Of a stretch of DNA of 64,000 bases, positions 23,401 through 35,561 are shown piece after piece. A model generated the notes under the pieces. The model did not search any database. It was not told where the DNA came from and worked only from the letters and a program-made list of their open reading frames with translations. The stretch's first letter is position 1, and each line of letters begins with the position of its first letter. A program made the translations under genes and the position numbers. This DNA comes from Channallabes apus (Eukaryota > Chordata > Actinopteri > Siluriformes > Clariidae), in contig CM060113.1 of assembly GCA_030522415.1 (NCBI GenBank), positions 14,808,151-14,872,150 on the forward strand, in the 5' to 3' direction.

Positions 23401-25022
23401 TGGCGTGAAAAACTATTTGCCCCCTTCCTGATTTCTTATTCTTTTGCATGTTTGTCACACTTAAATGTTTCTGCTCATCAAAAACCGTTAACTATTAGTC
23501 AAAGATAACATAATTGAACACAAAATGCAGTTTTTAAATGAACGTTTACATTATTAAGGGAGAAAAAAACTCCAAATGTACATGGCCTTGTGTGAAAAAG
23601 TGATTGCCCCCCTTGTTAAAAAATAACTTAACTGTGGTTTATCACACCTGAGTTCAATTTCTGTAGTCACCCCCAGGCCTGATTACTGCCACACCTGTTT
23701 CAATCAAGAAATCACTTAAATAGGAGCTACCTGACACAGAGAAGTAGACCAAAAGCACCTCAAAAGCTAGACATCATGCCAAGATCCAAAGAAATTCAGG
23801 AACAAATGAGAACAAAAGTAATTGAGATCTATCAGTCTGGTAAAGGTTATAAAGCCATTTCTAAAGCTTTGGGACTCCAGCGAACCACAGTGAGAGCCAT
23901 TATCCACAAATGGCAAAAACATGGAAAAGTGGTGAACCTTCCCAGGAGTGGCCGGCCGACCGAAATTACCCCAAGACCGCAGAGACGACTCATCCGAGAG
24001 GCCACAAAAGACCCCAGGACAACATCTAAAGAACTGCAGGCCTCACTTGCATCAATTAAGGTCAGTGTTCACGACTCCACCATAAATTGGCAATTTTGAC
24101 TGGGCAAAAACGGCCTGCATGGCAGATTTCCAAGGCGCAAACCACTTTTAAGCAAAAAGAACATTAAGGCTCGTCTCAATTCTGCTAAAAAACATCTCAA
24201 TGATTGGCAAGACTTTTGGGAAAATACCTTGTGGACCGACGAGACAAAAGTTGAACTTTTTGGAAGGTGCGTGTCCCGTTACATCTGGCGTAAAAGTAAC
24301 ACAGCATTTCAGAAAAAGAACATCATACCAACAGTAAAATATGGTGGTGGTAGTGTGATGGTCTGGGGTTGTTTTGCTGCTTCAGGACCTGGAAGGCTTG
24401 CTGTGATAGATGGAACCATGAATTCTACTGTCTACCAAAAAATCCTGAAGGAGAATGTCCGGCCATCTGTTCGTCAACTCAAGCTGAAGCGAGCTTGGGT
24501 GCTGCAGCAGGACAATGACCCAAAACACACCAGCAAATCCACCTCTGAATGGCTGAAGAAAAACAAAATGAAGACTTTGGATTGGCCTAGTCAAAGTCCT
24601 GACCTGAATCCTATTGAGATGTTGTGGCATGACCTTAAAAAGGCGGTTCATGCTAGAAAACCCTCAAATAAAGCTGAATTACAACAATTCTGCAAAGATG
24701 AGTGGGCCAAAATTCCTCCAGAGCGCTGTAAAAGACTCGTTGCAAGTTATCGCAAACGCTTGATTACAGTTACTGCTGCTAAGGGTGGCCCAACCAGTTA
24801 TTAGGTTCAGGGGGCAATTACTTTTTCACACAGGGCCATGTAGGTTTGGATTTTTTTTCTCCCTAAATAATAAAACCCCTCATTTAAAAACTGCATTTTG
24901 TGTTTACTTGTGTTATCTTTGACTAATAGTTAAATGTGTTTGATGATCAGAAACATTTTGTGTGACAAACATGCAAAAGAATAAGAAATCAGGAGGGGGG
25001 CAAATAGTTTTTCACACCACTG
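23398..25022 (+). mobile_element. Tc1-like transposon, copy A (complete ends, broken transposase)
   Basis: Ends 'cagtggcgtgaaaaactatt' and 'atagtttttcacaccactg' are inverted and flanked by TA. An inner direct-repeat site ('tgtgaaaaagtgattgcccc', about 23591-23610) has its inverse near 24813-24832, so both ends keep the double binding-site structure. Length is 1625 bp. It is nearly identical to copy B at 39165-40758 and was inserted into a TA microsatellite. Confidence 0.93.
23776..24804 (+). pseudogene. Tc1-like transposase, copy A, one premature stop
   Basis: The frame starts MPRSKEIQEQMRTKVIEIYQ and holds through the two helix-turn-helix regions to HDSTINWQF. It then stops at TGA 24097-24099, where a local 6-base length difference from copy B replaces IRKRL. 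The same frame stays open from there to 24804, including WTDETK, LQQDNDPKHTSK and SPDLNPIEMLW, the three catalytic acidic residues. Apart from the stop it looks fresh. Related proteins are about 340 residues. Confidence 0.92.
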
Positions 25023-26109
25023 TATATATATAAACAGTAAAAACATCTGTGGCTAACAAATCAAGTTGTAAAATTGCACGAGTAAATACTTGAGACTTGA
25101 CTCAGACTTTTGTAGTCTCAGCACACGGAGCATCCCTCCTTCATCTGCAACACCTCTTCTGTACATTCCTATCTTTCCTTTGCCAGGATTTCTTCCACTC
25201 GGGGTCTTTCGGTTCTCCATTTGGAACAACCCCTACCCCCCCCCCTCTTTCCTCGCCTCTCCTCCTTCCCCCAGGGACGCGCGCATTCACAGCTCACAAA
25301 AAGAGTGAAACATTACAACTATTGCAGATGTTGAAATGTTGATCCCATCTTTCCTATACAGAGATTACCACTAGGCTACATGTGCAGCACATTCCTCCTG
25401 GCCACTAGGCAGCTGTTCCCCTCATCTGTGTACTTCAGCTCGGCTGCTGATCTCATGGTGCGTGAATATGCATTAATGCTAAAAGTATCCAAGCGTGGCC
25501 GTGCCAATTTCGAAGCAGATCATATCATTGATCATATTTCTCACAGATTATCCGTATCTCGTTCCAGGATCTGTTTGGAGGGAACGTTTTATTACGAATC
25601 GTTGTTCTCGTGCACCAGGCCCTATTTTTCAGCAGGTTTTGTCAACTAGCGACCCACCTTTCATTGTTTTACTTGCTACACACTTTTGATTTATGCCTCA
25701 GCAGGCTGTTTTGGGAGAACTTTCTCATAGGTGTCTCAAGCCAAGCACGGTCTCTTTACATCATCAGCCATCATCCACATCTCCGCAGAGATTGATTACG
25801 CAGGGCTGCAGCTCTGCTCTGGAATTCACATTCTCTGGAGCAGTAGGCATTTATCAGATGGACTTTCATCCCTGGTGTAGCGGCTGTGATCTGCGCTGAA
25901 GGTATTTTGTGTAAGTGCGCAGCTCTGACATGCCTCCTCTTAGATTAATAGCCGTTGCTCTTGCAGGCATTTCTATCCTCAGTGCTGGATTTTTCCCGGA
26001 GAAATTGCTTTCGGTGCAATGAACAAACCGACCCCAATAGTTCTCCACAGAGCATTTTAATTATCAGAGAAACGTTTTATCTGTAAGCAGAAACAGTCAC
26101 ACGCAGCGA
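25023..26109. other. Intergenic stretch, no gene recognised
   Basis: Moderate GC and pyrimidine-rich around 25130-25280. It lies between copy A and the inferred 3' end of fgf16. Open frames here are short and show no family features. Confidence 0.6.
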
Positions 26110-27554
26110 GCAATCAATAGCAGGACAATTTTATTGTCGTTCATTCATGTCAAACCCTTTTGTATACTTTCAGTAGAATCTACAATTCTTCTCATTTCAA
26201 GTTCATTACAAAATAGAGACTTTTTGAAATAAATAAATATATATTCATATAAAGATTTAGAATTACATTATATGTAGAAAATAAATACAATGTACATCTT
26301 ATAAATAGGTTCATCCATATTTACACTTGTCACTTACATTGTTAAGAATGTTCCTGACAGCCTTTACACTTCACACCTTGTCGGTTCAACCTTTCCGCAT
26401 ATGCCATAGCTTTTCCCAGGATTCAATAGAAATATCATTCCTTTGTTTCCCCTAGTGTGTGCTTTCGTTTTTTTTTTTTTTTTTTTTTTAAATCTGTCAA
26501 CAAGCAGACTTTTCCAGAACCTTCAAAGGAAAAGGAGTGAAATCACAGAGTGGATTCTCTAAGTGCTAATTTATCTCCGTGTTTCACACTGGAGATGGTC
26601 TTTTCCACTCTGTCCTGACAGGTGTTCGTTCCTCTTTGGTGGTCTTTTAGGCCTTTATCTTAAAAAAACCCTGAAGTCTTTAATGGTTTTGTTTTTTATT
26701 AGTGATTGTTTCCATAAGTTTGCCAGTTTTATTACTTAGCAGTACCTCTCACTTGTCTCACCAAGTGTCCATAAATATACATTTGTATATATATACTGTA
26801 TATATAAATATAAAAAAAGATGTTTCTCTTAGTGAGATGCCACTGTATTTTTCTTTCTTTCTTTTTTTAATTTTTTTTTTTTAAAGAAATTGTCCTCGTC
26901 CACCTAGATAAAAGTTCCCGTATTTCATTGCTTTCACCCTAGGATCAGCACCATGGTCCCTTAGTGAAGCTCACTGGGCATGCCTACCGCCTTATAAAGG
27001 TGAGCATGGGTTTACAAAAACACTCACAGTGGGATTAGCGCCTGTGCTTGAGTTCAATGGTGCTATTGTTGCTAGAAGTGACAAGCATCCGTGTTTCACC
27101 CTGGCAAACGTACTGAAATGGCCAACACCAAATCTGGAGCATAGCTCACAAGTGGTTCTTTCCATCATGAGTGGTTCCTCTGGAATTTTCTCTTTTTTTT
27201 TTTTTTTTTTTGTAGCGACTAAGTTATCTGAGGATGAGGTGGTTGCATGACACCACAAGGCCCCTGAAGTCAACACCTCTCCCTTAGAAACCTCTTGGCA
27301 CTGGTGGCGGATAGAGGAATGTCCTCTCTGCACTGTGGTTTGAAACCCATTAAGGAGAGGAAACAGATCCATCCAGGAACACACACGTACTGTTTATCTC
27401 AGTCACTGCTGGAGAGGGACTCCTTGCTTTGGACCAGAAGGCAAATCTAAACAGTCGTGAGGGAAGAAAAGGAGGGTCTCCGTAAAAACCTTAAGTTTCT
27501 CGCAGATTCCCCGTTCACCCCTCCCCGCTCCTCCAGTCCTGGCTGGACTTTTGG
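26110..27554 (-). other. Probable fgf16 3'UTR
   Basis: Minus-strand sequence after the stop codon. It includes several long A tracts (read as T runs at about 26469-26491 and 27193-27212). The first good polyadenylation signal is the AATAAA at 26135-26130. The boundary is inferred. Confidence 0.5.
26130..26135 (-). other. Candidate polyadenylation signal for fgf16
   Basis: AATAAA on the minus strand (tttatt as printed), about 1.4 kb after the stop codon. Confidence 0.45.
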
Positions 27555-27800
27555 TCACCTGTGCTGGAACAAATCCCTGTACGCTTGGGCGATCTTCTCG
27601 ATCTCCACTGGCCTGGGCAGGAAGTGGGTCAACTTCTGATGCTTTTTAGTCCTACTGCCTTCTCGAGGTGAACCGTCCTTGTTCAAGGCCACGTAGTAGT
27701 ACCTCTCGGGATCGTTGTGTTTGTACAGCGTCGAGGCGTAAGTGTTGTACCAGTTCTCTTCGAACTGCTCACGGAAGACACACTCTGCCGTCAGCTTTTT
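27555..27800 (-). CDS. fgf16: fgf16 exon 3, terminal
   Basis: 81 codons and a stop, from [20 protein letters not shown] to AYRDLFQHR. The acceptor is 'ctttcttgcag'. It contains the conserved Cys of the FGF signature (AECVFRE) and the LPRP motif near the C-terminus. Confidence 0.96.
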   Translation of the reverse strand, partial: KKLTAECVFREQFEENWYNTYASTLYKHNDPERYYYVALNKDGSPREGSRTKKHQKLTHFLPRPVEIEKIAQAYRDLFQHR

Positions 27801-30800
27801 CTGCAAGAAAGCCAAAGACAAGATGATTTGGTGCATTAGGTCGTCCGACATTGTATTGCAGTTTATAAGAACAGGTTTCAGAGTTTCACAGTTAACGAGA
27901 CTTTAGACTGCTGGGAAAAGAACAAATCTATCACTCTCAGTTTTATGATGTTCACTCAGATAAGTTCATGGTTCTTGACCCGAGTTAGAAGAGACGCCAT
28001 TGTCTAGGCAACAACAGTCCCTGCTGATTTGAATACAACTACACAAGTGACTTCCTTAAAGGTGCGAAAAGCAGCACTTTACCTGTTTTCCGCAACATGG
28101 CAAGTGTTTGATGTTGTGCAACAGGTGCCTGTTGTAGGGATTCATCTACACAGCTAACGTGTTGGCTCTTTGGACCTGTTAACCTTTCGATCCATTTCCC
28201 ACTGTGACGAAATGACCCCGGCTCACATGCACACATACAGCAGCCAGAGAGAACTCCTGTGTGGCCTGCTACTACCACACCACTGACAGGACTAAATGAG
28301 CGATCGCTTCGGAGTTCAGCAGGTGAACCTACTCTGGCTGAGTGCGATGCTGAGAACAATGGAGCGCACTGGGCTTTACATCAGGTTTCCTGCCAAAAAA
28401 GCAGTCATGCAATGGCTCCAGCTCAAGTGTCAGTATTAAGGCGGCTCACTTGGACCAGCGAAGGTGGCTGGACATTGTAGAAGTTGCTTAAACAAATTGC
28501 ATTAAATTCTTAAGTTGAGTTGGTCAGATGTGGGCCAGGATAAACATAGTGATATGTAGAAATGATATATATGATATATAATATTTCATTTTAATTAAAA
28601 GACCCAGTGACTGGGTGCTGATATTTGCCGTTAAATAAATCTTATTGCAATTGACATGGAATAGAATATTCTAGGCTAATGTCTAACACCAGTGAACACT
28701 TCTGAAGTCTAAACCTAATAATCGTGTTCTAAGTGAAGTGAATTAAGTGGCGCAGATTAGCATATGGTGCATTAAATCATACGAGCTGCGACTTTAGCAT
28801 TCAAATCAATTTTTTTTTTTTTAAATTAATTTAGCCAGGAAGCCGTTCACAGTTTATAAACACAATCATCAATCCTCCTACACCTCCATCCTGCCTGAGA
28901 AACGTTGCTTGTGTCTGTGCAGTTTCCAGCACAGTTTGTGAATTAACCTGTGACTGCAGTGATTTTAATAAGGCGTTCTCGTGTTACATGTGAAGTCATT
29001 TTTCCTCTCTCTGTCTTGTAATAAGCCCACTCTGATTCTCAAGATCCACAGACACTTGTCGAGGGCCCTGGTTTATTATCTGGAGGGGAAATCTGATAGC
29101 ATGTTTCTCCCACAGTCATGCAGAGCGCCTGTGTACCAGGAAGACAGAAGAGTTTCCTATAAATGGTGTTTTGTGCACGCCACCAGCACACGCGACGTGA
29201 CTCGGTTCGTAGCCCAACCTGGTCTCTGTTACCATTTGAGCACTCGACCGAAGTAAAGCACTTTCCCTGTGTGGGAATATACAAGAAACTGAGAGCACTC
29301 ACAGACCATATATCGCTAATATGTGTGTGTGTACTCAGTGCTTTGTGTATATCCAAGAAATATGTAAATATTTTAGTGACTATGTAGCAAAATGAAGAGG
29401 CTATCCTTCTAATTTAGGATTCATGGTGCTTTCTGCGAGGGTCTTTCTCATGTCTTTCTCAACTTCAGAAGACAAAAACAAGGTAACTCGAACAGGCCGA
29501 CTGTTTTTGCTCTCAGGGGCCCCTGGTGCTGTTCCAGCTCTGTCTGATGTCAGAGAAATGGCGTGATACGCTGCCTGTTTTGTCTGGATTGGTGTTTTTC
29601 ACCTCTGCATCATATGGGAAACAGACTTGAGATTAAGCGCCGGTGAACTGATAGCTATCCTCTTAACTAGGACTGTAGTTATTACTGTTGGCTGCCGTCC
29701 CATTGTACAAACATGAAAACTCAAAGCTCATGGGTGCAGGTGTGTGCTCATGCAGGTGCCTGCTCGAGTGCTTCTGGGGTTTGTGTAGGTTAGACTTACC
29801 GACCCATAGAGCTCTCCTTTTTCATTCATTCCCAGATAAAGTCCGGCATCTACCCCTCTTATGCTGACCAGCCCCACAGCCAGACTAATGAACTCCAGGA
29901 TACCTGCCATAGAGAAACTCTGATGAGACAATGACCAGACTTCAGTACATCTAAGCATTAGTCCCAAAGATGTATTTATGATGTACGCCATATGAACAGA
30001 ACGGACATCACGATGAGAGCTGTTCTTGAAGTAGAAAAATGGCACCCTTTGTTTTTTTTGGACGTTGGCTTCGCATTATAGAAACATGATGAACCTGTTA
30101 ATGGATGTAAAGAACCAGACGTATGAACCATTACAGTAACACTACCCAGGTCTCATAAGGGTCCATAGTCCCTGAAGAGATTGCTTCAATAAAGGAATAC
30201 ATTACTGGCTAGTACGTCAGCTTGTGTCTCTGGTTTTTGGGGTTGGAGGATGGAGAACCTGGAGGTTGATGGAGACAATGGTCTTCACTACTGTGACGAT
30301 ACATGGGATGGGGACTATGCTTTTTTCACCTCTGATATGAATGCACTTTATGAGTAGCCATGTAGGAGTTACAGAGATGAGGTTAACTGAATAAACCATT
30401 AAGAAAAATAAGAGGATATGTAATATAGGAGACAACCAATTCCTTTCAAGGGCTGACATTTAATCATCTTTAATAACTGCTTTATAATGGATTGAAGTGG
30501 AGGCAGATTCTACCCCACTGAGCATGATTTGGGAAACACCGTGGACGGACACCATACACCATACAGCATACACATGTGCACTTTCACAAGTAAAGGCCAT
30601 TTAGGTTTGCCAATCCATCTAGTATGTTTTAGGAGGGAACTGGAGAAGCCAGCAGCAATTCATGCAGCAATTCATGCGCACACAGGGAATACAAGCAAGA
30701 CAGACGGTGCTGGTACAGGAACTTAAAGTCACCCAGATGCTAGGTGGTGGTAAATCTATTCACAAGCAAATAGGGTTATGTGTCAAGTAAAAAAAAAATC

Positions 30801-31529
30801 ATGTTTTTGGTTGGAACTATTACTTGCAAATGAAATCACCAGCCAAAACTGATACAGATTTTTGATACATTCTTGAATGTATTACTGAAATAGCTTAAAA
30901 AAAAAATGATATCATGTGATCATTAAATAAAAATTTCCACCAGACACCTCTACTGCTTTACAAATCAACATGGATCAGTTACGAAAATGGCACTCAATTT
31001 TGAAGAGGACACAGAACCTCTGGATGCTAATCAAGACCATTCACGTTTCATATTTGCATTTAATCAAAGCCATGGCCCGCTCGTACCATGCCTGCCTTGA
31101 ATTTGCAGATCAGGAGATGCCAGAAACATGCACACCGAACACTCAATCCAATAAAACCGCTTGTTTTGGCTGAGAAAAACAAGCATTAAACTTCTTTGGA
31201 TTCCACAGTGGTCATGCTTTAATTTAGAGCTATTCCAGCCTGCACCTGCACAATAGCTGTTGAACGCACATGTCTGTGCCCTGACATCATTTGTTTACCA
31301 CTTTTATACTAACCACTCCTTGAATGATTTATATTAGAGGTATAATTAGCAACGTGTGTGAGCGCACTCAAGTCAGCCGACGTCCCATTGTACAAGTTGG
31401 CGCAGAAAAAAAAACAGCCCTTGCTTGTTTTTGACTAAAGAGAGACACCTGCGACTCAGTACAGACAATTAGAGCTGCGTGAGATAGAGATGTGGAGGTC
31501 CGGGCTTGGAGTTGGTGGGTGGTATAGAG

Positions 31530-31560
<31 letters not shown>

Positions 31561-31697
31561 TCAACATGCACCGTTGCAACTTAGATACTGGCACTGTAAC
31601 ACAACTGACATAGAATTCAAGCTAATTCAAGGTTTATAATATAATGTATAATATTTGTATCACATATTTAAACAGATGTATAGCAGGATTCAGATTC

Positions 31698-31737
<40 letters not shown>

Positions 31738-32124
31738 GAGTCCGAAAATGTATACATCCTTCAGGAAAAGAAAAACTTGTATAAATATTTTAATACTAGA
31801 CTCATTGCTTTATGTTATATATTGATGAACGTCATATTATTATTCATATTATATTAATATTATATATATATATATATCATACTATTTTCTTTTTTTCCTG
31901 ATATACATTAGTTCATTAAATTTCATTTTACTTATTACTATATATAATTAATGTTCTTTACAGTTATATACGTTAAATAAATAAAAGGAAGAATCTGCAT
32001 GAACAAATGATAAGTAGAATATATATTGAAACATACATGCTATATATCCTTACTGTCCAATATGTCAGTTTACATAGTATAATACAACACCCAAAAGTCT
32101 GGAAAAGTTCATTTATACATCTTA

Positions 32125-32181
<57 letters not shown>

Positions 32182-32698
32182 TGCATGTAACAGTATACAT
32201 ACATTTAATATCAAGCTACAGTGTATAACGTGCACTGATACACAGCACATGAAGGATTTTGTTATATACTGTATATGCGCATATAAACAGTTAAAGCAGT
32301 TGTTCAGCAGTTGGTATGATGCAATAAATGAGGCATAATACAAAGAAGTGACACTGACAGGTGCACCAAAGTGCAGATCTGTAGCTCCGAGGGAAGCCGT
32401 GTGTGTGTGTGTGTGTGTGTTCCTCACCGAATCTGCTGTGATCCTGCCTGGTGCCGTGCACTGTGCCGTTGGGGAAGATCTCCAGCTGAAAGCCGATCCT
32501 GCAGTACAGTTGCCTCCTGCGCAGGAAGCCTTTGAGATGATCGAAGTCCGTGAGTGAGCCGCGCCGCAGTCTGCCCTCGATCAGCCCGAGGCGCTCGTTC
32601 AACCCGGCCGGCGAGTCGGACAGCGGCGTGTTCCCGAGCGCCGTGAAAGTCGGTAAATCCAGATCGATGGTGCCGAAGAATCCGCCGACCTCCGTCAT
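27555..32698 (-). CDS. fgf16: fgf16, fibroblast growth factor 16 (complete, three exons)
   Basis: Secreted paracrine growth factor of the FGF9/16/20 subfamily that signals through FGF receptors with heparan sulfate; in zebrafish fgf16 acts in pectoral fin bud outgrowth. Exons are 32698-32428, 29903-29800 and 27800-27555, with GT-AG introns of 2.5 and 2.0 kb. The product has 206 residues (human 207). It begins [10 protein letters not shown] and has the FGF core from about residue 60 (RRRQLYCR). It carries an N-glycosylation site NGT at 77-79, a hydrophobic stretch near 92-105 ([14 protein letters not shown]) and the FGF signature around [18 protein letters not shown]. No cleavable N-terminal signal is seen, as in this subfamily. 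ATG 32698 is chosen by similarity and its place below a TATA box. The frame is intact. Confidence 0.96.
27801..29799 (-). other. fgf16 intron 2
   Basis: 2.0 kb phase 0 intron. No transposon, repeat of note or other gene recognised. Confidence 0.75.
29800..29903 (-). CDS. fgf16: fgf16 exon 2
   Basis: 104 nt. It completes a split Gly codon and then encodes [20 protein letters not shown] to GELYGS. The acceptor is 'ctatggcag' and the donor GGGTCG|gtaagt. This is the size and phase usual for FGF middle exons. Confidence 0.95.
31533..31561. repeat. (GA)n microsatellite
   Basis: GA run inside fgf16 intron 1. Confidence 0.9.
32131..32181. repeat. Compound (TA)n(GA)n microsatellite
   Basis: TA units to about 32165, then GA units, inside fgf16 intron 1. 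Confidence 0.9.
32399..32420. repeat. (GT)n microsatellite beside the fgf16 exon 1 donor
   Basis: Eleven GT units on the plus strand (CA on the gene strand). They begin only 7 bases inside the intron, after the gtgagga of the donor. Confidence 0.9.
32428..32698 (-). CDS. fgf16: fgf16 exon 1, coding part
   Basis: 90 codons plus one base, from MTEVGG to DHSRF. The donor is TTCG|gtgagg. A GT/CA microsatellite begins a few bases into the intron. GC-rich compared with its surroundings. Confidence 0.96.
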
Positions 32699-32825
32699 GG
32701 TGCGCGCCGTCAATGTGACCCGATTCAGAAAGTCAGCACGTGGCCGCGCACGAGCTCAGCTGCATCCGCGCTCCCCCTCGCTATTCGCGACTCGCTGATG
32801 CCCGCTTATCGTCTCCAATCAGCCT

Positions 32826-32834
32826 CTTTATATA
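32826..32834 (-). promoter_or_regulatory. TATA box of fgf16
   Basis: On the minus strand the sequence reads TATATAAAG, a strong TATA consensus, 128 bases upstream of the ATG. The implied start of transcription is near 32800-32805, giving a 5'UTR of roughly 100 bases. The surrounding 32700-33200 region is GC- and CpG-rich compared with the rest of the window. Confidence 0.6.
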
Positions 32835-33549
32835 CATGCTCCCCGTGCATTATCAGCTCGGATATTCAACAACCCCAAGCCACGCCTGACCGGCATCCCT
32901 TCTTTTGCGCGCGCCAATTTGCGTGCCGCACGCAGAAACACGCGCGTGACTACAAGATGTTTTTTTTTTGTTGTTGTTTGGCGCGTGTGTGTGCCGTTGC
33001 GCGCGCGAGCTGTAGCTACTTTTCTACCTCAGCAACAGCAAAAAGGGGAAACGGGTTCATACACGAGTATGAATGCGCTCATGCGTAACGGCTGCTGGAC
33101 CGAGTGTCCGCGCACGCACATCGCTCTCAGTGCTGCCTGCAGCCCCTCTGCATGTGAACTTCACACACACACACACACACCAGACACACCAGACACACGC
33201 GCTCAAGCACTTGGCTTGATAGCGCAAAGTTACGAGTCACTTAAGAAACCGAAATTTGGGCTTTTCCCTTCTTTTTTTTGCTTTTAATGAGAGTTTTTTC
33301 TCCACCTCCTGACAGCAGGTGCTTCCCGATCTTCTCCCTACAGCGCCGTGTCTCCCCCAGGCTTCCCACACTCTAGCCTTAATAGACATGGTGGGAGGGG
33401 GCTTTGGGGGGACGTGGGGTCGGAGTAATGACGTGTTTTATTAAAGTTGACCGATGCTGGGAATGTCTGGACCGAGAAGCAGACGGAATTTCATAACGTG
33501 CATAACGCAAGCATTTGAAATAAGAACTGCAAAGTGCATATAGATTACA
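32835..33549. other. fgf16 upstream region
   Basis: GC- and CpG-rich in its first 350 bases (several gcgcgc runs around 32905-33006), then a CA run near 33164-33180. It is likely to include promoter-proximal control sequence. No coding gene seen. Confidence 0.5.
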
Positions 33550-33576
33550 TCTCTCTCTCTCTCTCTCTCTCTCTCT
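33550..33576. repeat. (CT)n microsatellite
   Basis: CT run just before the first SINE copy of the fgf16-distal region. Confidence 0.9.
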
Positions 33577-33585
33577 ATACACCTT

Positions 33586-33710
33586 CAGGGTTTGCTTGTT
33601 CTCTCAGTGCTTTATGGGTTTCCTCCGGGTACTCCAGTTTCCTCCAACAGTCCAAAGACATGTAGGTTAGGTTAATTGACATTCCCAAATTGCCCCTAGT
33701 GTGTGAATGA

Positions 33711-33742
<32 letters not shown>

Positions 33743-33882
33743 CCTGTGATGCATTTGCACCCTGTGCAGGGTGTACCCCGCCTCGTGCCCTAAGTCTCCT
33801 TGAATAGGTTCCAGGCCCCCTGTGACCCTGAATACAGGATAAAGTGGTATAGACGGTGAGTGAGTGAGTGAGTGAGTGAGTA
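33586..33882 (+). mobile_element. tRNA-derived SINE, 5'-truncated
   Basis: It lacks the tRNA-like head but has the body ('gggtttcctccgggtactcc', 'cagtccaaagacatgtaggt'), an internal TG run, the 3' body ('cagggtgtaccccgcct', 'ataaagtggtatagacgg') and a (gagt)n tail. Confidence 0.85.
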
Positions 33883-34857
33883 TATCACATAGTAATATAA
33901 CATAGTTACAAGCACATACAGTACAGGCAATTTAAAATCATTCCATAGACCTACTCTCATGTTTTGTTTTGTTGTGGTGACAAGAAAGCGGAGGACTCCG
34001 AGAAAACCCGACATGGACAAAGAACATATCGGACTCCGCAAAGAGAGTAGCCTGAGCTCAGAAGCTCCAATTTTACATGACAATTTCTGATCTGTCATTA
34101 TTTTATTAATTCATCTATGAACAAGTCTTACCCTCCTGGCAGAGGTACCCATTTTTTGAAGCTAAAACACCATGATGGCATCTATATCTACATACATATC
34201 TATATCTATATATACTGTACACCCACACCCACACACATACACAGTACACATGTATAGTACATCATTCATTTGCGAAGCTGTTGCTGATTCAGTATAATAT
34301 GCATTTGCAGTTTTTCATTGAATGAGAAACAATGTCATTATACTGGTTTTAAACAGGTCATCTTTGCATGGAAATACTGGCAATAGTTTTTTAAAAAGAG
34401 GAAATTCTACCAACATTTGGAGCATTGGAAATGATTTAGAATTTGATTTGGAGCTGTGAATTTGATATACACCATGTTCAACAGGCACTGACTTGTGCAG
34501 GATCAGAGCATGCTGTTGAAGGCCATGCGTTCTTACATGTCTTTTTGGAGATGTAATATAAACAAAGACAGATTTAATTAGGCATTGGCAGCAGAAGCAT
34601 ATCCATGTTGGACTGTGGAGTCCAAAAATAAAAAGGCTTGAACCAGGAGCATGATTTAAAAGTAACTGGTGCAGGTTTATTGTTTTAGGAAATCCCCAGC
34701 CGCTGGCCTAATTTATCCGAATGGCATGAAGCACATCCTTAAGACAGAGCAGAAGTTGTTTTTATTAGTCCATCAACGCTAAGTAAGAACACTGTGCTTA
34801 TGTTACACACCTGGTCATTCTGGTAACCATACAACTATTTTGCAAGCAAGATAGCAA
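33883..34857. other. Intergenic stretch, no gene recognised
   Basis: AT-rich, with a short CA/TA compound run near 34205-34250. Nothing else recognised. Confidence 0.6.
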
Positions 34858-34953
34858 GTGTTGTTCACTCAAGCATGAGAAAGGGGAAAAAGCAGTGCTC
34901 AATTCTGATCTTAACCTTCATTATCAATTTGCCTTTTAATTCTTGATGTCTTT
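34858..34953. repeat. Direct repeat, left copy
   Basis: It matches 35562-35661 with a few differences ('gtgttgttcactcaagcatg', 'gatcttaaccttcat'). It may be a fragment of the 3' tail of the SINE at 35662-36083, or a local duplication. Confidence 0.8.
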
Positions 34954-35561
34954 CTTCCCACAGTTATTCTCTATTCTTTTCTATGTACCTTAGCATTGTA
35001 CTATTGTATTGTACCAAGATTATTTTATGCCTTATGCATGATTATGTAAATAGTATGGAACATTTTCAGGTCTTGAAATTCTTCTAGTTCATTAGTTCAT
35101 CAGATGAACTAAGTCTATTGCGTGCACTAATTATTGCCCACAAATAACAGGAGGAAACCTGGAAACAAATTGAGACAACCATTCAGCCTACTCGATTCAC
35201 CCACACCATTTCCATTCACATAACCAACCGATGTCTTTTGAAAGTTCAGTCTTAAGGTGAGGGAAGGACTTAAATGAGTCATCAGCCATAACTTGCACTG
35301 TTCTTGATTCCTGTCCTCACATTCAGTGGATGCATGTTCTGTCAAATCTGAAATGATAACTGCAAAGATGCAAGAAGGCAAAAATGTTCCAAAATTAGGT
35401 ATAAAATTCATTGGAAAAATAATTATAAATCCTGAAAACCTTTTTAGAAACACATTAATTGATCAGCCAGTTATGTGAAAGTAGCAGGAAGCACAGGACC
35501 GTGCAGGTACAGGACAAGAGTTTTCGGTAATGTTCACATCAAACATCAGAATAAATAAAAT

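Larger units (their letters stand above)
29904..32427 (-). other. fgf16 intron 1
   Basis: 2.5 kb phase 1 intron. It holds GA, TA and GT microsatellites (31533-31561, about 31701-31731, 32131-32181, 32399-32420) and otherwise AT-rich DNA with no gene recognised. Confidence 0.75.

Noticed and set aside
27801..27851. Extension of the fgf16 last exon to an upstream ATG
   Set aside because: It crosses the splice acceptor 'ctttcttgcag'; those codons are intron.
32699..32713. Upstream extension of the fgf16 start by five codons
   Set aside because: It would need a TTG start; the ATG at 32698 matches the FGF9/16/20 N-terminus.
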